Shown here piece after piece: positions 12,066-24,206 of a stretch of 64,000 bases of DNA. The DNA is from Isoetes taiwanensis (Eukaryota; Streptophyta; Lycopodiopsida; Isoetales; Isoetaceae). Each line of letters opens with the position of its first letter. Positions within the stretch are counted from its first letter, which is position 1. The stretch spans positions 808,001-872,000 of the forward strand of contig JAJEKV010000213.1 of assembly GCA_021234155.1 (NCBI GenBank), given 5' to 3'. The position numbers and the translations under genes were made by a program. Below the pieces are notes generated by a model, which ran no database searches, was not told the origin of the DNA, and was given only the letters and a program-made list of their open reading frames with translations.

Positions 12066-12135
12066 TTTTTTTCTTTTTTTTTTTTTTTTTTTTTTTTTTT
12101 TGTGATGCATCCTCAAGGTGTCATAAGGATTGCAC
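12022..12135. repeat. Inverted repeat around a long poly-T tract
   Basis: GGCACCTTGAGGATGC before the tract and GCATCCTCAAGGTGTC after it are inverted copies. Between them lies an almost unbroken run of about 40 T. The structure could fold into a hairpin with the T tract in the loop. It adjoins the GGCGCC minisatellite. Confidence 0.65.
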
Positions 12136-12793
12136 CTGCAGCACCAAAAAGAAAAAAATGCGGGTGCAATTCTTGATGTGTTTAAGTTTGTCAACTTGAG
12201 AAGTTAATGATGCCCCTCTTTATGTAAAATAGGTAAATCTTGCTAATTTAAGTTGCAGTTTTTTTTTTCCCTCTAATATTAATGGCGCCAAATTTGGACA
12301 AAATATGTGTGAAAAAAATGCTAAATGGCGCCACATTATCGTATAAAACGCCTTAGAAAATGTCTTAAAAATAATTTCGTCCCTAATTGAAATCACGAAA
12401 TTTCTCATTTTAATGTGATTATGCTTTATCATAGCATATTTACCATGCAAAACAATTGCCACAAAGTGGAAATTTTAAATTGGTCCCATCAGGCACACTT
12501 GTTTAGGGTTTTGGAGGAACCAATTTTTTTTTATATGTAGTAGAAGTATGGGGAGCAATTATATTCCGTGCCACTTGGGAAGATTTGGAGCGGGTCTAGA
12601 AGCTTTCTGACTCGGGATCTCAGAGTCAAGCCTACAATTTTGTACTCAATCCTCCTCCAAGAAATAAAATTCTTGCCTCTACAATATGCTGCTTTGGAAT
12701 GGCATATACTCTATTGCTAGAAGGTGGTAAACATGGGAGATACTCGACTTTCGAATTTGGCCTACACTTTGTCCATGGCAGTGATTATTTTAG

Positions 12794-13191
12794 TAAAGTT
12801 ACCCGAGTTTTGGTGATTCCGCGGCAAAGATATCCCTTCCGGCGGAATCACCAAAATCGCTACGCAGAATCGTGGTAAATACGCCGATCGCGTCGCCTTT
12901 AACCATTTTTTTTCTCAGATCTTTGAGCTTGAATACCTCAGCCGATCGAGCTCCAAATCGATTTGGATCACTTCTATGTAGGTTGGAATGAGAAGGAATT
13001 AGAGCCAAAAATCAAATCAAGCGCCTCTGGATTCAACCAGTTTCAAAAGAGCAAAAACTTGCCCTCAAAATGCACAGTTACTATGTTACTGCGCAGTTTG
13101 GGCAGGTGATTCTGCAGACAGAATTTTTTGGTGTTGATTCCGCCGGAAGGGATATCTCTGCCGCGAAATCACCAAAATCGGGGTAACTTTA
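12794..13191. mobile_element. Foldback MITE with hairpin-forming ends
   Basis: The ends are inverted copies of about 65 bp: TAAAGTTACCC at the left, GGGTAACTTTA at the right, followed inward on each side by a block that is itself an inverted pair (GGTGATTCCGC / GCGGAATCACC around AGATATCCCTTCC). The element is about 398 bp and non-coding. If the inverted ends begin at AAGTTACCC, a TA duplication flanks them, which would suit a Tc1/mariner-like element, but this is not firm. Confidence 0.75.
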
Positions 13192-14600
13192 TCTTCATCC
13201 ACATTGTATAGCCTTTTTGTTATATTTATATTGTCAATTGTTTAGGACTAACAAATATTTACAAAACGGTAAGATTTACCCATTGTAGACTTTATAGAAT
13301 GTAGGTGGCCATAATTGTTTACACCAATGGATTTACTAATGTTCGAAGACGAATTTTCTTTTAAGGCAAAAATTATTATATTAAGACATCTAACATTTGA
13401 TGCACCATAAAATACAAATTTAAAAGATGTATTATTTTGAACACGGCAAATGTAACAAAATTAACGTTAGTTGAATCTAACAAATGTAATTTCCAAACTA
13501 AATGCAAAAGGTGGACTATTTAGACTAGGTGAACTTAGTAAAGTGTATCGAAATAGAGTTTTAGGGATATCTAAACAAGGTTTTTTAAATCTTCAAGAAA
13601 CAAATGGAACTATAGAATTTGAAATTCACAAAGCTATCAATTGAGAAACGTATCTGGATTTTTTATGTAGTATGTTCCAACAGAAACATGCCTATGTTTT
13701 TGACCTGGTTTAAAGCAAATATCTGACCTTATGAAACATTTTTAGAAAACAATATTACTTTGTGTTTTACAGAAGAACTTAGCCACTGCACTTACGGGAA
13801 ACATCAAGTAAGAAGTAATGCTTTTACAGTATTTATGCAATCAAGCAAGTTAAAAACAAAATGCCTTTACAGTATGTTAGTTGAAACCCTCATGTTTCTC
13901 TGAATAAGATGTAAGCCTGCAAACATGTAAGGTTGTACATCTATTGTATGTTAACTATGTCTATATCACTTCCTGGATATGCATCTGTAATTTCATAAAG
14001 CAAATAGCTTGTTCCAAATGCATGTACAGATTGAAATAAGACACACAATTCTAAACAAATATGAAGATAAACCTAGCACTAATTTTATAGTTGAAAGACC
14101 ATGAAGATAGACGCTCACCTTTATGCTTTTCAACCTATGGATTTTCGAGGTTCTGGCATTGTAACTTCTTTTTCACAGCATCTTGTTCTTTTTGAGAACT
14201 CCAATTGCCAATGTACGTTCATACGAAAATTCTTCAATATCGTACTTGCACCCCTATGCACAAAGGCAAAGATCCAAATTTTTTGTTAATTTGTTGCGCA
14301 CCTTTTTCTTCAAAACTCCCATACTGTTGAAGGTCCTCTTGTCTTCCACGGACTCTAGAAACATTGTTTGACATAATTCTATAAGCTTATAATATTCGAA
14401 CATGTGTTTGTGAAGCTCCAAAGCTTTGTGATGCAGCCCAATCTAGTAATCTCCTTTTCAGTAAATTGACCAGCATTTTTTTTTGTTCGGGACGGAAGAA
14501 GTTTCTTAATCAAATGTGTAAGCACAAGGAAATGCTCACGAAACACAAGCTTAAAGTATCATGTACTTACTTCAGCATAGGAGACTAATAATATAAATTA
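13192..14600. other. No gene recognised
   Basis: AT-rich non-coding sequence. Short plus-strand frames near 14,101-14,371 have no recognisable motif and overlap each other in two frames. Confidence 0.5.
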
Positions 14601-14601
14601 A

Positions 14602-15205
14602 TCCCATCGATCCGAGCCATCGGATCGAAATTCTAGAATGGGCGAGCATGCATGTCTTGCATGCATGCATGCGGCGCATGCCTTCTCTGGTTGGGAGATC
14701 GCTATATTAGGCGAGGTTCTTCATCAACGTCTCATCGGCGCTTCCTCTTCTCTTTCAGCAGTACCTTATTCTCTTTCTTTGAAACCATGCAGGGGAGGGG
14801 CTTCTCCCTGCTTGGATTGACCAATTTGGCATTTTTTTTCATGCTGTGGCATGTCCTTTCTCGGCCTTGCCTCTTCTTTAGCCATAATCCTTTGACCTTC
14901 ATCCTCGATCCCGTTGATAAGGAAGTTCTCTTCTATTCGTGAGGTTTTTGGTTGTTTTCATGCGAGCCCCATTCTAGAATCCCATCGATCCGAGCCATCG
15001 GATCGAAATTCTAGAATGGGGCGATCCGAGCCATCGGATCGAAATTCTAGAATGGGGCGAGCATGCATGTCTTGCATGCATGCATGCATGCGGCGCATGC
15101 CTTCTCTGGTTGGGAGATCGCTATATTAGACGAGGTTCTTCATCAACGTCTCATCGGCGCTTCCTCTTCTCTCTCAGCAGTACCTTATTCTCTTTCTTTG
15201 AAGCC
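14602..15205. repeat. Two long direct repeats with CATCGGATCG hairpins and GCATGC runs
   Basis: The segment 14,602-14,786 recurs almost unchanged at 14,980-15,205. Each copy starts with CGATCCGAGCCATCGGATCG (an 8-bp stem with a 4-base loop), continues through the palindrome ATTCTAGAAT and a CATGCATG run, and ends with a pyrimidine-rich stretch that looks like a 5' leader. The second copy has an extra internal duplication of about 36 bp at 14,986-15,057. A smaller pair (TGGCACGCGTGA.CAGCC) follows at 15,240-15,310. Confidence 0.8.
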
Positions 15206-15309
15206 ACCCTCCCCCTTCTTTGTTTAATATATTTGTCGCCTGGCACGCGTGACCAGCCTTTCTATTTGAAGAGGTTTTTGTTTGTTGTCGCGTGGCACGC
15301 GTGATCAGC

Positions 15310-16538
15310 CCCTCCACTTTGGGAGGTTTGTTTTGTCACATTTTTTCTAGTGTTGGTGATGTGCAGGTACAGTGAATTTGAAAGTACTGAATCCAGATAC
15401 TATATCTCGTCTCTTCTCTGGGGTGGGGGGAGACTTATAAGCCATCAATATCTTTGCCTGGACTACAACAATAACACTACAAACAGGTGAATCTAGGGCG
15501 AGATTCAACACAGATATCCAGGATAATTTTATTATTTAGGAGGATACAAACTTTTTAGCTCGATCATGCTCTACTTGGCAATTGGTCTATGTAGGAATGC
15601 TTATTGTTTGGCTCCAAAATGTAGCTCATCTTTAATTTCAAGAATATTTTTTAATATCTATTTAAGAAAACCAATGTCCTGTACTTACATTTGTACAAGG
15701 CATAATTCACGAGACATAACATTCTAAAAAGGATACCTGATAACGAAGTCTTAAGATGGCAATTGCATTTCAGAAAAGATCATAGCAAAAATGATAACTG
15801 TGGATGGCAGTCAAATAAGGGGCACCCAAAAAGGCCTAACTAGCATCAATTTCTTGAAACTGCTGTCTTACATCTAATTCTTAAGACGGGATTATCCCAA
15901 AATGTTTTGCTCGATGATAACCAATGCCATTGAGGAACTTTGCTCGTTTGGCAACACATTTCCTTGCATTAGTCGGTTTCATAAGTAAAATCAAAACAAA
16001 TTGCAGGTAGAATTTGATACTACCTTTTGTTGATTCTTCAAGATTGTCAAAATTCCAGAGATGTATGCCTGTATGCTTGTCATCTGCATATCTTGACAGG
16101 TTAGTAAATGTAGCCTACATTTTAATAGTCAGCCAATCTTTGAGTGGAAAATCTCCTACAAGGAAGATATTGTCCGATTTAGAAGCAATACATAAGATTG
16201 TAAAAAAAAAAAAAACAGATTGTCAAAATTCCCTCAACGCAATGAAGGTTGAATCATCTTTGTAATATTCATGGTGTACAACCATCCAGTATACAGAGAC
16301 AATATTTGGAATTTTTGCAGTGATGACAGATACAGCAGCAATGAATTATGTTTATGAATGGGGTTTATTATGGTATATGAGAGCAATGTATGCCTGACAT
16401 GGTAACAAATAGACTTTATAACCTCTTTGTTGTTGAATAATCAACGATCTATTCCGCTATCTATACTCCTCGAAAAAACAGCTGCACCGATGAAGACCTC
16501 AAGCCGAGGGATCCAATCTTCTTGTATAGATTTGTATT
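15310..16538. other. No gene recognised; includes the likely 3' UTR of the E2 gene
   Basis: The part next to 16,538 should be the 3' UTR of the minus-strand E2 gene. A TTTATT at about 16,364-16,369 reads AATAAA on that strand, about 170 nt after the stop, and is a possible poly(A) signal. No other coding signal is seen. Confidence 0.4.
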
Positions 16539-18884
16539 TCATAGTGTCAGAGAACTAGGTTCTTCCACAAGTTTCGCGAAGGTTTGCAAAAATGCAGCAA
16601 GATCAGCACCATATATTATCCTGTGATCAGCTGTCACATTCACCTGGAAAAAGAATCAAGCATTTGTCAACCTGCCCAGATGCATTCTACTTTGCAGAGA
16701 CACATAATCCAAAATGAGACACCATTACCTGCATCTGGTTCTTCACTCCAAAGAATCCATCTTTGCTTGCCACTACAGTCTGTCTTGATGCACCGACAGC
16801 CATGATTGCACCCTGTAGGAGAGCAAAGAATGATTTAAGATATCCCAGACTAGGTATTAAGAGCTCACAAATTGGACAAAATACTTACAGAGCCAGGAGG
16901 TAGAATAGCATCAAAACGGTCAACTCCAAACATCCCCAAGTTTGACAAAGTAAACGTCCCTACAAGGAAGAAGCCGTTAACAATTTGTGCATTTAGGACA
17001 ATAAAATAACCAAGAGCATATGCAGTGTCATAAAAGCAACATGCATTTGTTGTCCACAAGGTGAACCACAGACCCATAGTCAGACTGATAAACTCTCAAC
17101 TGGGTTTTTGGCTTCTAGAAAAAAAGGGGCTCAGAACTCAATTTCTATAAGTGAATTTCATTGGCTTGATTTTTCAAGCCCATCGCCAACGTAGGTCTAA
17201 ATTATTACCTTATCAAAAAACAAAATATAGCAAAGGGTAGCAGGATTATTGCGAGAACAGCAAGGAAAGTATTTAGAACAAAGGTTCAGGTTCCCTACAA
17301 ACTATTATCTAGTATGTAAAGGATATGAGATACTACACTATAACAGACAACAAATCTGATGCTTGTCATACCTGTGCTATATTCATGAGGTTGCAACTGC
17401 TTCATGCGTGCTTTGTCAACAAGCTCTTTCCATGCTTTGGAGAGTGAATAAATATCGACCTAGAGATTAACCAGAATAAGAATCAATGGAAAGTAGTATT
17501 CATTTAGAAATTCCAAAATCAATACCTTATCTGCATCTTTGAGCACAGGAGTGATTAAGCCACCATCTATAGCCACTGCAACTGCTATATTGATGCTAGC
17601 ATTATACACAAAGGCTTTGCCGTCTTTACAGGATGCATTTACAACAGGATGTTGAACTAATGCAAGAGCAGCAGCCTTGGCCAACAATGCACTCATGGTG
17701 ACACCCTTTGATTTGATCTGCAGGAAAGTGTTGGCCATATATCATGTCAGACCGGACAGATCGAAATGTAGATTAGAGTATAATGTCGCGGATGCCACGA
17801 GGAGGATAGACTAAAAAATCAAGGCACATAAAGGAGGAATGGATACCAGGACATGCAGTATACATCAACATAAAAAGGAGATCATAGAAACAAAATCATT
17901 GACATGCATTTCTTTATTTACCTTCTTGTAGAGTGCATCAATTGCATCAGTGTTGATTGTGTAACCAACCCTAAACACAGGAACTGCAAGACTTTCGACC
18001 ATGTTGCGAGCCACAGCGGCTTGCATGCCACTGAAAGCAGCCTCTGATCCAGAAACAGAGATAACAGAAGGAGTTAGACTTTCTTTTTTCACCACAGCAG
18101 GCACAGGACTAGGAGAGGTCTCCACAGCAGTTCCAGCCCTCACAACAGCAGCTTCAACATCATTAGCCACAACTCTGCCCTGAGGGCCAGTTCCTGCCAC
18201 AGTCCTCAGATCAATTCCATACTCTTTAGCTAATTTTTTTGCATATGGTGTGGCCACAATCCTGGTACCTCCTTCACTAGCAGGGTGTGTAGATGCAACA
18301 ATAGGTTGGACCACGGTAGCAGGCTTTGGCAAAGCAACAGGTGCTGGGGTTGGAGATGGCGCAGGTATAGATACATTTTCTTCAACTTTAGGGCTTGATT
18401 CTTCAACAGGAGTGGTTTGGGATGTGGGTGCTGATGATGCCTTTGATTTAGCCTCTGCAATTTCTTCCTCCTTTTCTGCTAACAAGGCAATGGCTGCTCC
18501 GACCGGAGCTACTTCACCTTCTCCAACCATTATAGCAGCCAAATAACCATCGTAGAAGGTCTCCACATCCATGTCTGCCTTATCCGATTCCACAACCACA
18601 ACACTGTCCCCTTTGGCGAGCTTTTCCCCTTCAGACTTGATCCAGGAAACGATTTTTCCTTCGGTCATTGTAGAGCTCAAAGCTGGCATGAAAATTTCTC
18701 GGATCTTTGCAGAGACCACGAGTCTACTCCGGGGGAGGGCTCTAACAACAGGCCCAGATCGGAGAAAAAGGACATTGCCCAAGTGTCCGGATCGGAAAAC
18801 AGATCCAGCGGAAGAAATTTGTGGGTTGGAAGGCAGGCAAGGTGTGATGAGTGAGGTGGAAGCTCCGGCCATGGCCATCGCCAT
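16539..18884 (-). CDS. LTA2: Plastid pyruvate dehydrogenase E2 (dihydrolipoyl acetyltransferase), six exons
   Basis: Exons on the minus strand are 18884-17922, 17717-17526, 17459-17372, 16959-16889, 16812-16729 and 16643-16539. Every join has GT/AG ends and keeps frame, giving 500 aa. Residues 1-60 look like a chloroplast transit peptide ending VVSAK. The lipoyl domain follows (about 61-137) with the lipoyl-lysine in ESDKADMDVE (K102). After a Pro/Ala-rich linker comes the peripheral-subunit-binding domain (about 207-245, ATPYAKKLAKEYGIDL and TGPQGRVV). The catalytic domain runs to the end and contains TFTLSNLGMFGVDRFDAILP and the active-site block ADHRIIYGAD (His473). The enzyme transfers acetyl groups to CoA in the plastid complex that makes acetyl-CoA for fatty-acid synthesis. 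The HRxxYGAD form, in place of HRxxDG, is usual in plastid E2. No frame damage is seen, so I take it to be functional. Confidence 0.95.
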
Positions 18885-19720
18885 GGATGTTCAGCTGAGC
18901 TTGAAAGTATGAGGGAAAAAAATTTGACGTATATCTTAAAAGCAGATGTCCCTGTTTCTAGGCAGGCATTGAAGGTCCAAGTATAGACACTTGGCTTTCT
19001 GAGTTCTAACGTTGCATGGCTATGTCTCTCATTCTTGTTATGGTTCATGTAAATTGAATTCCCCACCTACATCCAACAACTAATTAACAGGATGGAAGCA
19101 CGACCAGACATACAGAATATTACTGCATTTGGATACCAAGACGTACTCTCCATGGATTCATTGCCAAAATTCTCATGCATGAAATTCCTCTAAGAGCTAC
19201 AGCTCCTCGTAGAAATTAAAAATTCCATTATATCATATCAAATTTAAAACATATCTTCCTCATGTACTTTCATAGTCATTTTGGGAGGACTATCTTCCTA
19301 ATGTGCTCCAGCGCCTCTTAGCTCCAGCGCCTTATAGCGCCTAGCTCCTTCTAGCTCTATTGCGTGAGCAGCGCTTAGGCTCTCTAGCATCCCGTGGGTC
19401 GCACAAGAGATAGAATCAGGAAGAAGCCCACTAGGGGGTTTGGCCCAATAGGGTTTTGCCTACTAGGGTTTTGCCCAGGTGCTCTAAAGTTGTACGAAGA
19501 ACGGTTTAAATATGTAGCATTATAACAGGGGGTTTTTTTGTGATTTTATACGCTTTTTGGCATGGTTTTCATATGATTTCACGGGCGTATTCACGTGGAC
19601 GTACTAAACAGTATTTCTAGAGTGCACCCATTTGTTAGCCATTGATTTTAAAGAAGAGGGAAAATCGTGTGGTTGTGGGGCTTCTATTGTTTGCATGTTT
19701 TTCTAGGGTTTTTCTAGGGC
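18885..19720. other. Upstream region of the E2 gene and intergenic sequence
   Basis: The minus-strand promoter and 5' UTR of the E2 gene should lie in the first few hundred bases, but no TATA box is clear enough to place. Around 19,300-19,380 short words (CTCCAGCGCC, TAGCTCC) recur. No gene is recognised. Confidence 0.4.
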
Positions 19721-19721
19721 T

Positions 19722-20564
19722 GTGGCAGATTTGTGCAGAGTTGGATACAACCCGGAAGCAATTTTTTCATTCATCCACAGCGGGTTGTTCGGTATGCAAT
19801 CTTTAGGATCCAGTGCAAATCTACGTCCTATTCTTGCCTTTCAAGTTGTTGCAGATAGAGCAACAAAATCCGGTGGTGCCGCCTCAAGAAAGCTGAGCCG
19901 GAAAGGGGATGGGTCGATTTTGGGCTCTTACCAATCTAAAAAGGGCCGAAGTGAAATTTAGGCAGAAAGGTGCTTCGTGCACATGTGGACCTATCAATTG
20001 CCGGATTTGAGAAGGTCGAACTGTTGGGTGCCGATTGCATGGCCAAAAGCTCCATACATTGTTGTCCGGCCCGCTTGTTCGTTAAATTGTGGCGGGGATG
20101 CCATATATTGTCAGATTTGGCATATTTGCGGGTTGAAATGGCGTAGTTACGCGACTATTCTCAGGAGGCTACAAGAAATGACCTAGTCCCGGTGGATGAG
20201 CTATGAGGGGGCACGTGGTGCAAAAGGGTACATCAATTGTTGAGCCGTTCTTGAAGCTCGGATGAAATTGAGTGCATTGGTGTTTTGTCTACTCACCTTC
20301 ACGGGCTTCTTGATATGAAATTGAACGTAAAGAATGTGGTTTTGAAAGCAATGGCCATAAAAGATGCAAATGGAAAAGTTCAGCCTACTTGGAAGCTTGT
20401 AGATGGAGCTTGTAGGGAAAGTCTAGCTTTTGAGGTTGCATTAAAAGAAGGGATTCCATACTCTCTAATTGATAGATTTAACAAGATTTACAAGACAAAT
20501 TATGTGAAGTATGGATTAAAAGTCATGGTCAAATCCCGTTGGCATAGTTCTTGATGAAAGTAGT
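19722..20564 (+). pseudogene. MSH1: Decayed MSH1 (organellar MutS) fragment
   Basis: The best block (about 20,260-20,490) reads ECIGVLSTHLHGLLDM and then PTWKLVDGACRESLAFEVAL. These match the MutS ATPase end of plant MSH1, which guards plastid and mitochondrial genomes against recombination. Just upstream, about 20,150-20,210, a shifted frame gives ATRNDLVPVDEL then a stop, a damaged Walker B region (LVLIDEICRGT in plants). At 19,722 ADLCRVGYNPEAI resembles the N-terminal DNA-binding LLCRVGDFYEAI block, though this is weaker. The P-loop is not readable, most of the protein is missing, and frames change several times. No introns are evident within the best block. It is a pseudogene, perhaps from a reverse-transcribed or captured copy. 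Confidence 0.72.
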
Positions 20565-20879
20565 GTCCGAGCTTGAAAAGCAAAGATTGCTAATTCTTGA
20601 ATGGAGAAGCTATAAATTGTGTCGCATAAGTTAAATGAGAATAAACAGAGGCATCACGATGGCACCAAAAAACAGGCCCACAAGGTTGGGTTACCCTGCA
20701 CCATAAGTAAGGAAGGTAATCATATGATTCATGCATGACACGGTTTAAGTACTAATATATGTCTTATGACAGGTTTCAAACATGCACAGACTCTTCTCTT
20801 ACAAATAAGCCAGGAGAAGCTTGGTGAGATTATTGCCCAGATACCATCATCACCAAATGTGTCTACACTAAATCATCAG

Positions 20880-21300
20880 GTCAGATCATTCCTCAAATTA
20901 CCAAAGAAATTAGAAGGCAAAGAACCGATGATCGCCATATATGCTAAGGAGGGCTCTCATCATCGTGCATCGGCTGCCTTGAATCTAAGGTTGCACCCAT
21001 CTAGGTTATATTAATGAGGCACAAGAAGTACTTGAAAAAATGGGCGAGAAGGATTGGGTATCATAGAATGTGATTCTTGCAGGATATGCTCAACATGAAT
21101 TTCTCTTCAACGCAATTGAGCTCTAAGGAAATGCTTGGTCATGATTTGATTTTCTGAAATGCCACAGTTTATACATATGCCAGGCATACATGGAGAGCTT
21201 AAAAAAGCTTAAATTATTTCTCAGCAGATGCCGGAAAGGGATGGGTTCAGATGGGTTTAGATGGACTACCATGGTTGCAGGTTGCGCATTGAAGAAAAAA
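20880..21300 (+). pseudogene. PPR protein fragment (plus strand)
   Basis: From about 21,012 a frame reads EAQEVLEKMGEKDWVS, a stop, then NVILAGYAQHEFLFNAIEL, which is the core of a PLS-class pentatricopeptide repeat pair (usual form: EAQ.VF.KM.EKDVVSWN.LIAGYAQHG...AL.LF). The preceding MIAIYAKEGS resembles the LI.MYAKCGS of the repeat before it. Stops and gaps show that it is dead. PPR proteins bind organellar RNA, but this copy cannot. Confidence 0.6.
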
Positions 21301-21534
21301 CACTTAAATTGCACACATGTAAAAATTGACTCTTTATATTGTGCTTAACTTATTGTTTTGAAGAATCAAATTATGTATGTATGCCATTCTAGACTTGTCT
21401 TCTAAAATTGGATTACATGCTCAAGTGTTTCTAAAGTTGTTACATGCATAAGTGTTTCTAAATTTGCTACATGCATATATGCCATCCTTAGTGCCCGAAG
21501 GCTTGTATTAGGGCCCGAAGGGCCCAAAATTTTT

Positions 21535-21970
21535 TTTAATATAGCAATCAACACACACTACCATACCATTGCATTTAACACATTCAAATTAAAATCCCCC
21601 TTAAACCCCCTTTGGTTTGGGTGCATATTCACACGGGGGGTTACGTAGGGCAGCGAGAGCCCCAAAAATATATTTACAATACATGTACAAAATTAACATC
21701 ATTAAGTACATTCACTCAAATCTTATAGTATTTTGCAAACCTTAATATACAGTATACAAAAACTTGTACATGCATACCCCACAAACGAGGATCGCTATGT
21801 ACGGTCCAGATCTTGGAATAAAGGGCAAATATGCCCATCCGAAGGCTCTCGTTGCCCAAAGTAACCCCCCGTGTGAATATGCACCCAAACCAAAGGGGGT
21901 TTAAGGGGGATTTTAATTTGAATGTGTTAAATGCAATGGTATGGTAGTGTGTGTTGATTGCTATATTAAA
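21535..21970. mobile_element. Foldback element with terminal inverted repeats of about 127 bp
   Basis: The left arm 21,535-21,661 (starting TTTAATATAGCAATCAACAC) and the right arm 21,844-21,970 (ending GCTATATTAAA) are almost perfect inverted copies. Both include the GGTTTGGGTGCATATTCACA and GAGAGCC words. The 180-bp centre has no coding capacity. The high arm identity suggests recent activity or gene conversion. The target duplication is not resolved. Confidence 0.85.
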
Positions 21971-24200
21971 GTCCCCGTTTTTTAAACGAGCATCCGATGG
22001 CTTTTTCTACACTGCCCTAATTTGCCAGGAAAAGTGGTGCGAAGGAGTTTTGAGAGTTTCCGTTTTTTGTTCTGTGCATCCAAGGAGCTCACTTTATTCT
22101 CCCCAGATCTGTTGTTCCCAGTTCACTTGATTTCCAGTGCAATTGATATCTCCAGATGGTTACCCCCAGTTCCATTGACCCCCGTTTTGTTAATTTCCAG
22201 TTCATTTTACCCTACCAAATCAGGTTCTTTTCCCAGATCAGTCGAGCCATGATATAGAAAGCCAAAGATATGGCGAGAAGGTGGAGAGACCAAGCCCTTG
22301 CGCGCCACTAGACTTTGAACATGTCCCACCCTCATTGCGCGCACTAAGTATAGTTACGGGCGAAGAAACCTTAGAAAACCCTTCCCTAGCAGCCCTGCCA
22401 AATGCAGGTCCAATTTTGGATACACGAACGAAGTCTCCCCCCCCCTCTCCTCCTCCCCCCCCCCCCACTTGAAGTTCGCACGAAAATTCGGGGTTCATCC
22501 AAATCCACCATCATCAGCATAGGGGACATCCGTGAAACTCGCTTTTTGGATTTGGGTACAACTTGTAGAGATCTTGGAACTTTTGATAGCCTCGGTACTA
22601 GTTTATCCTTAGTACCCCCCCCCCCCTCCCAAGATGACCGGTCGAAAGCGTAATGCCATGGTACAGATTAAAGCAAAAGCTGAGACACAACCATGTATAA
22701 ATTTGGATGTCCAAATGCAGGAGGGACACTACAAGGGATCATCGACAATAAACGATGACATGGCATCATTAAACTACGACGAGATGTCGTTTAAAGACGA
22801 CAACATCGTTCAAAGATATTGATGTCATTGAACGACGGTCAAAGTGTCTGATGCGTCATGATTGCTCACATGGCCTGCTGATGTTGCCAAGTTGGCAGGC
22901 CTGCATGTCATGCCACGTGCGCAGGAGCCAAAAACAAGAGCTTGAGATAGCACATAGAGTACAGGTTCAGTTGAGTCTGAGCAGGATCGACACTTGAACT
23001 TACAGCATGTAGGGGTCCAGGAAGTAGGCTCTTGTTCAGATACGGAGGCAGCTACATATTTTTTCCCAGATACAATGCACATCTCCAAGATCAAAGCAGC
23101 TGGGGTCACTGGTTTTCTTGGAGCCGGTGTTCCTGCTTAGCTTGAAGTTGGCAGAGCACAAAGCTTCGGTTTCTTTGCAGAGGTTCGAAGGTCTGGCTGG
23201 CAAGTTTGAGAGGAGTTTAGCATGATCTTTCAGTTTGTGGGGTTCTTGCAGGGGTATGAGCACTCACTGCTGCTTTTAACGCCTGCACTCATTGCAAGAT
23301 GGCGTCCGAGTTTGTTGCCGCACTCACTGCGGTTTTCAAGGCCTGCACTCACTGCAGGTTGAGGCCCGAGATTCGTCTGCAGCAGAGTGGTCCACAAGCT
23401 TCTGTGTTGTTTGGTAAATAGCCTCCCATATTTCAGCCAGATTGCAAGCAGATATGTGACCCAGAGGGCGGTTGTTAGACAGGTTTGCAGTTCTGGCTCA
23501 TGAGTTTTGTAGTTAGCTGCTACTATTTGGTGCAAACAGGGATATTATCTGCATTGTGCTTAAGAACTGTTTTGCCACTAATGGCAGGCTAACTGCAAGA
23601 CAAGATGATGCTCATAGGGCTCCATACTAGTCAATATATGCTTCTTGGCTACATTCTCTGCTTACGCTTTGTGCTTTTGCTCTCCCCATCCTGGCTGGGG
23701 AAGTTTAGAATCTGTAGCCATAACATGACTTAGAACTGGATACTAAGGTAGAAGATCCAAGTAGACCTTTCAGGGCGGGAGACCTGGACTGTCTCAATAC
23801 CGGATTTGGGGCTAAGAATCAAGACCCTAGTAAGTGTAGTGGCATTTGAAGGAGCGGGCAGACCACCCTTTAGGGAGGCTTTTTTATCACCCTTACTAGA
23901 AAATTGCCCACCGTTGGTGGGCTTTCTATGTGATTGTATATGAAGATTCGGAGAGTAATATGTTATCTATGAGTATGTGACATTAAATTGAGTAACGTTC
24001 ACTTTTGCCACAAAAACATTAAGCGAAGAAGAGATGAGCACGCGGGCTCCGTAAAAAATTTCAGGAGCCAAAGACTATGACATTGAAATACTTTTCGTAA
24101 AAAAATTCAGGAGCCAAAGACTATCACATTGAAATACTTTTCTATTGATGTGAGCTAAATAATTCCTTTTTAGGGCTGGTTATCATCTAAAAACTTGTTA
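21971..24200. other. No gene recognised; C-rich tracts
   Basis: Two near-pure C tracts (about 22,437-22,470 and 22,613-22,627) lie in a pyrimidine-rich context. Around 23,260-23,370 a unit of about 60 bp with CACTCA(C/T)TGC and GGCCTGCACTCA is repeated two or three times. Short open frames have no recognisable motif. Confidence 0.45.
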
Positions 24201-24206
24201 GTTTAC

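Noticed and set aside
11677-12194. Six overlapping open frames on both strands
   Set aside because: Products of the GGCGCC minisatellite and the poly-T tract, with no independent coding signal.
18250-18912. Plus-strand open frames of about 100 codons
   Set aside because: They lie opposite the E2 coding exon and reflect its codon bias.
20766-21014. An 82-codon plus-strand frame as a separate gene
   Set aside because: No family is recognised apart from the short MIAIYAKEGS piece, which is better explained as part of the adjoining PPR relic.
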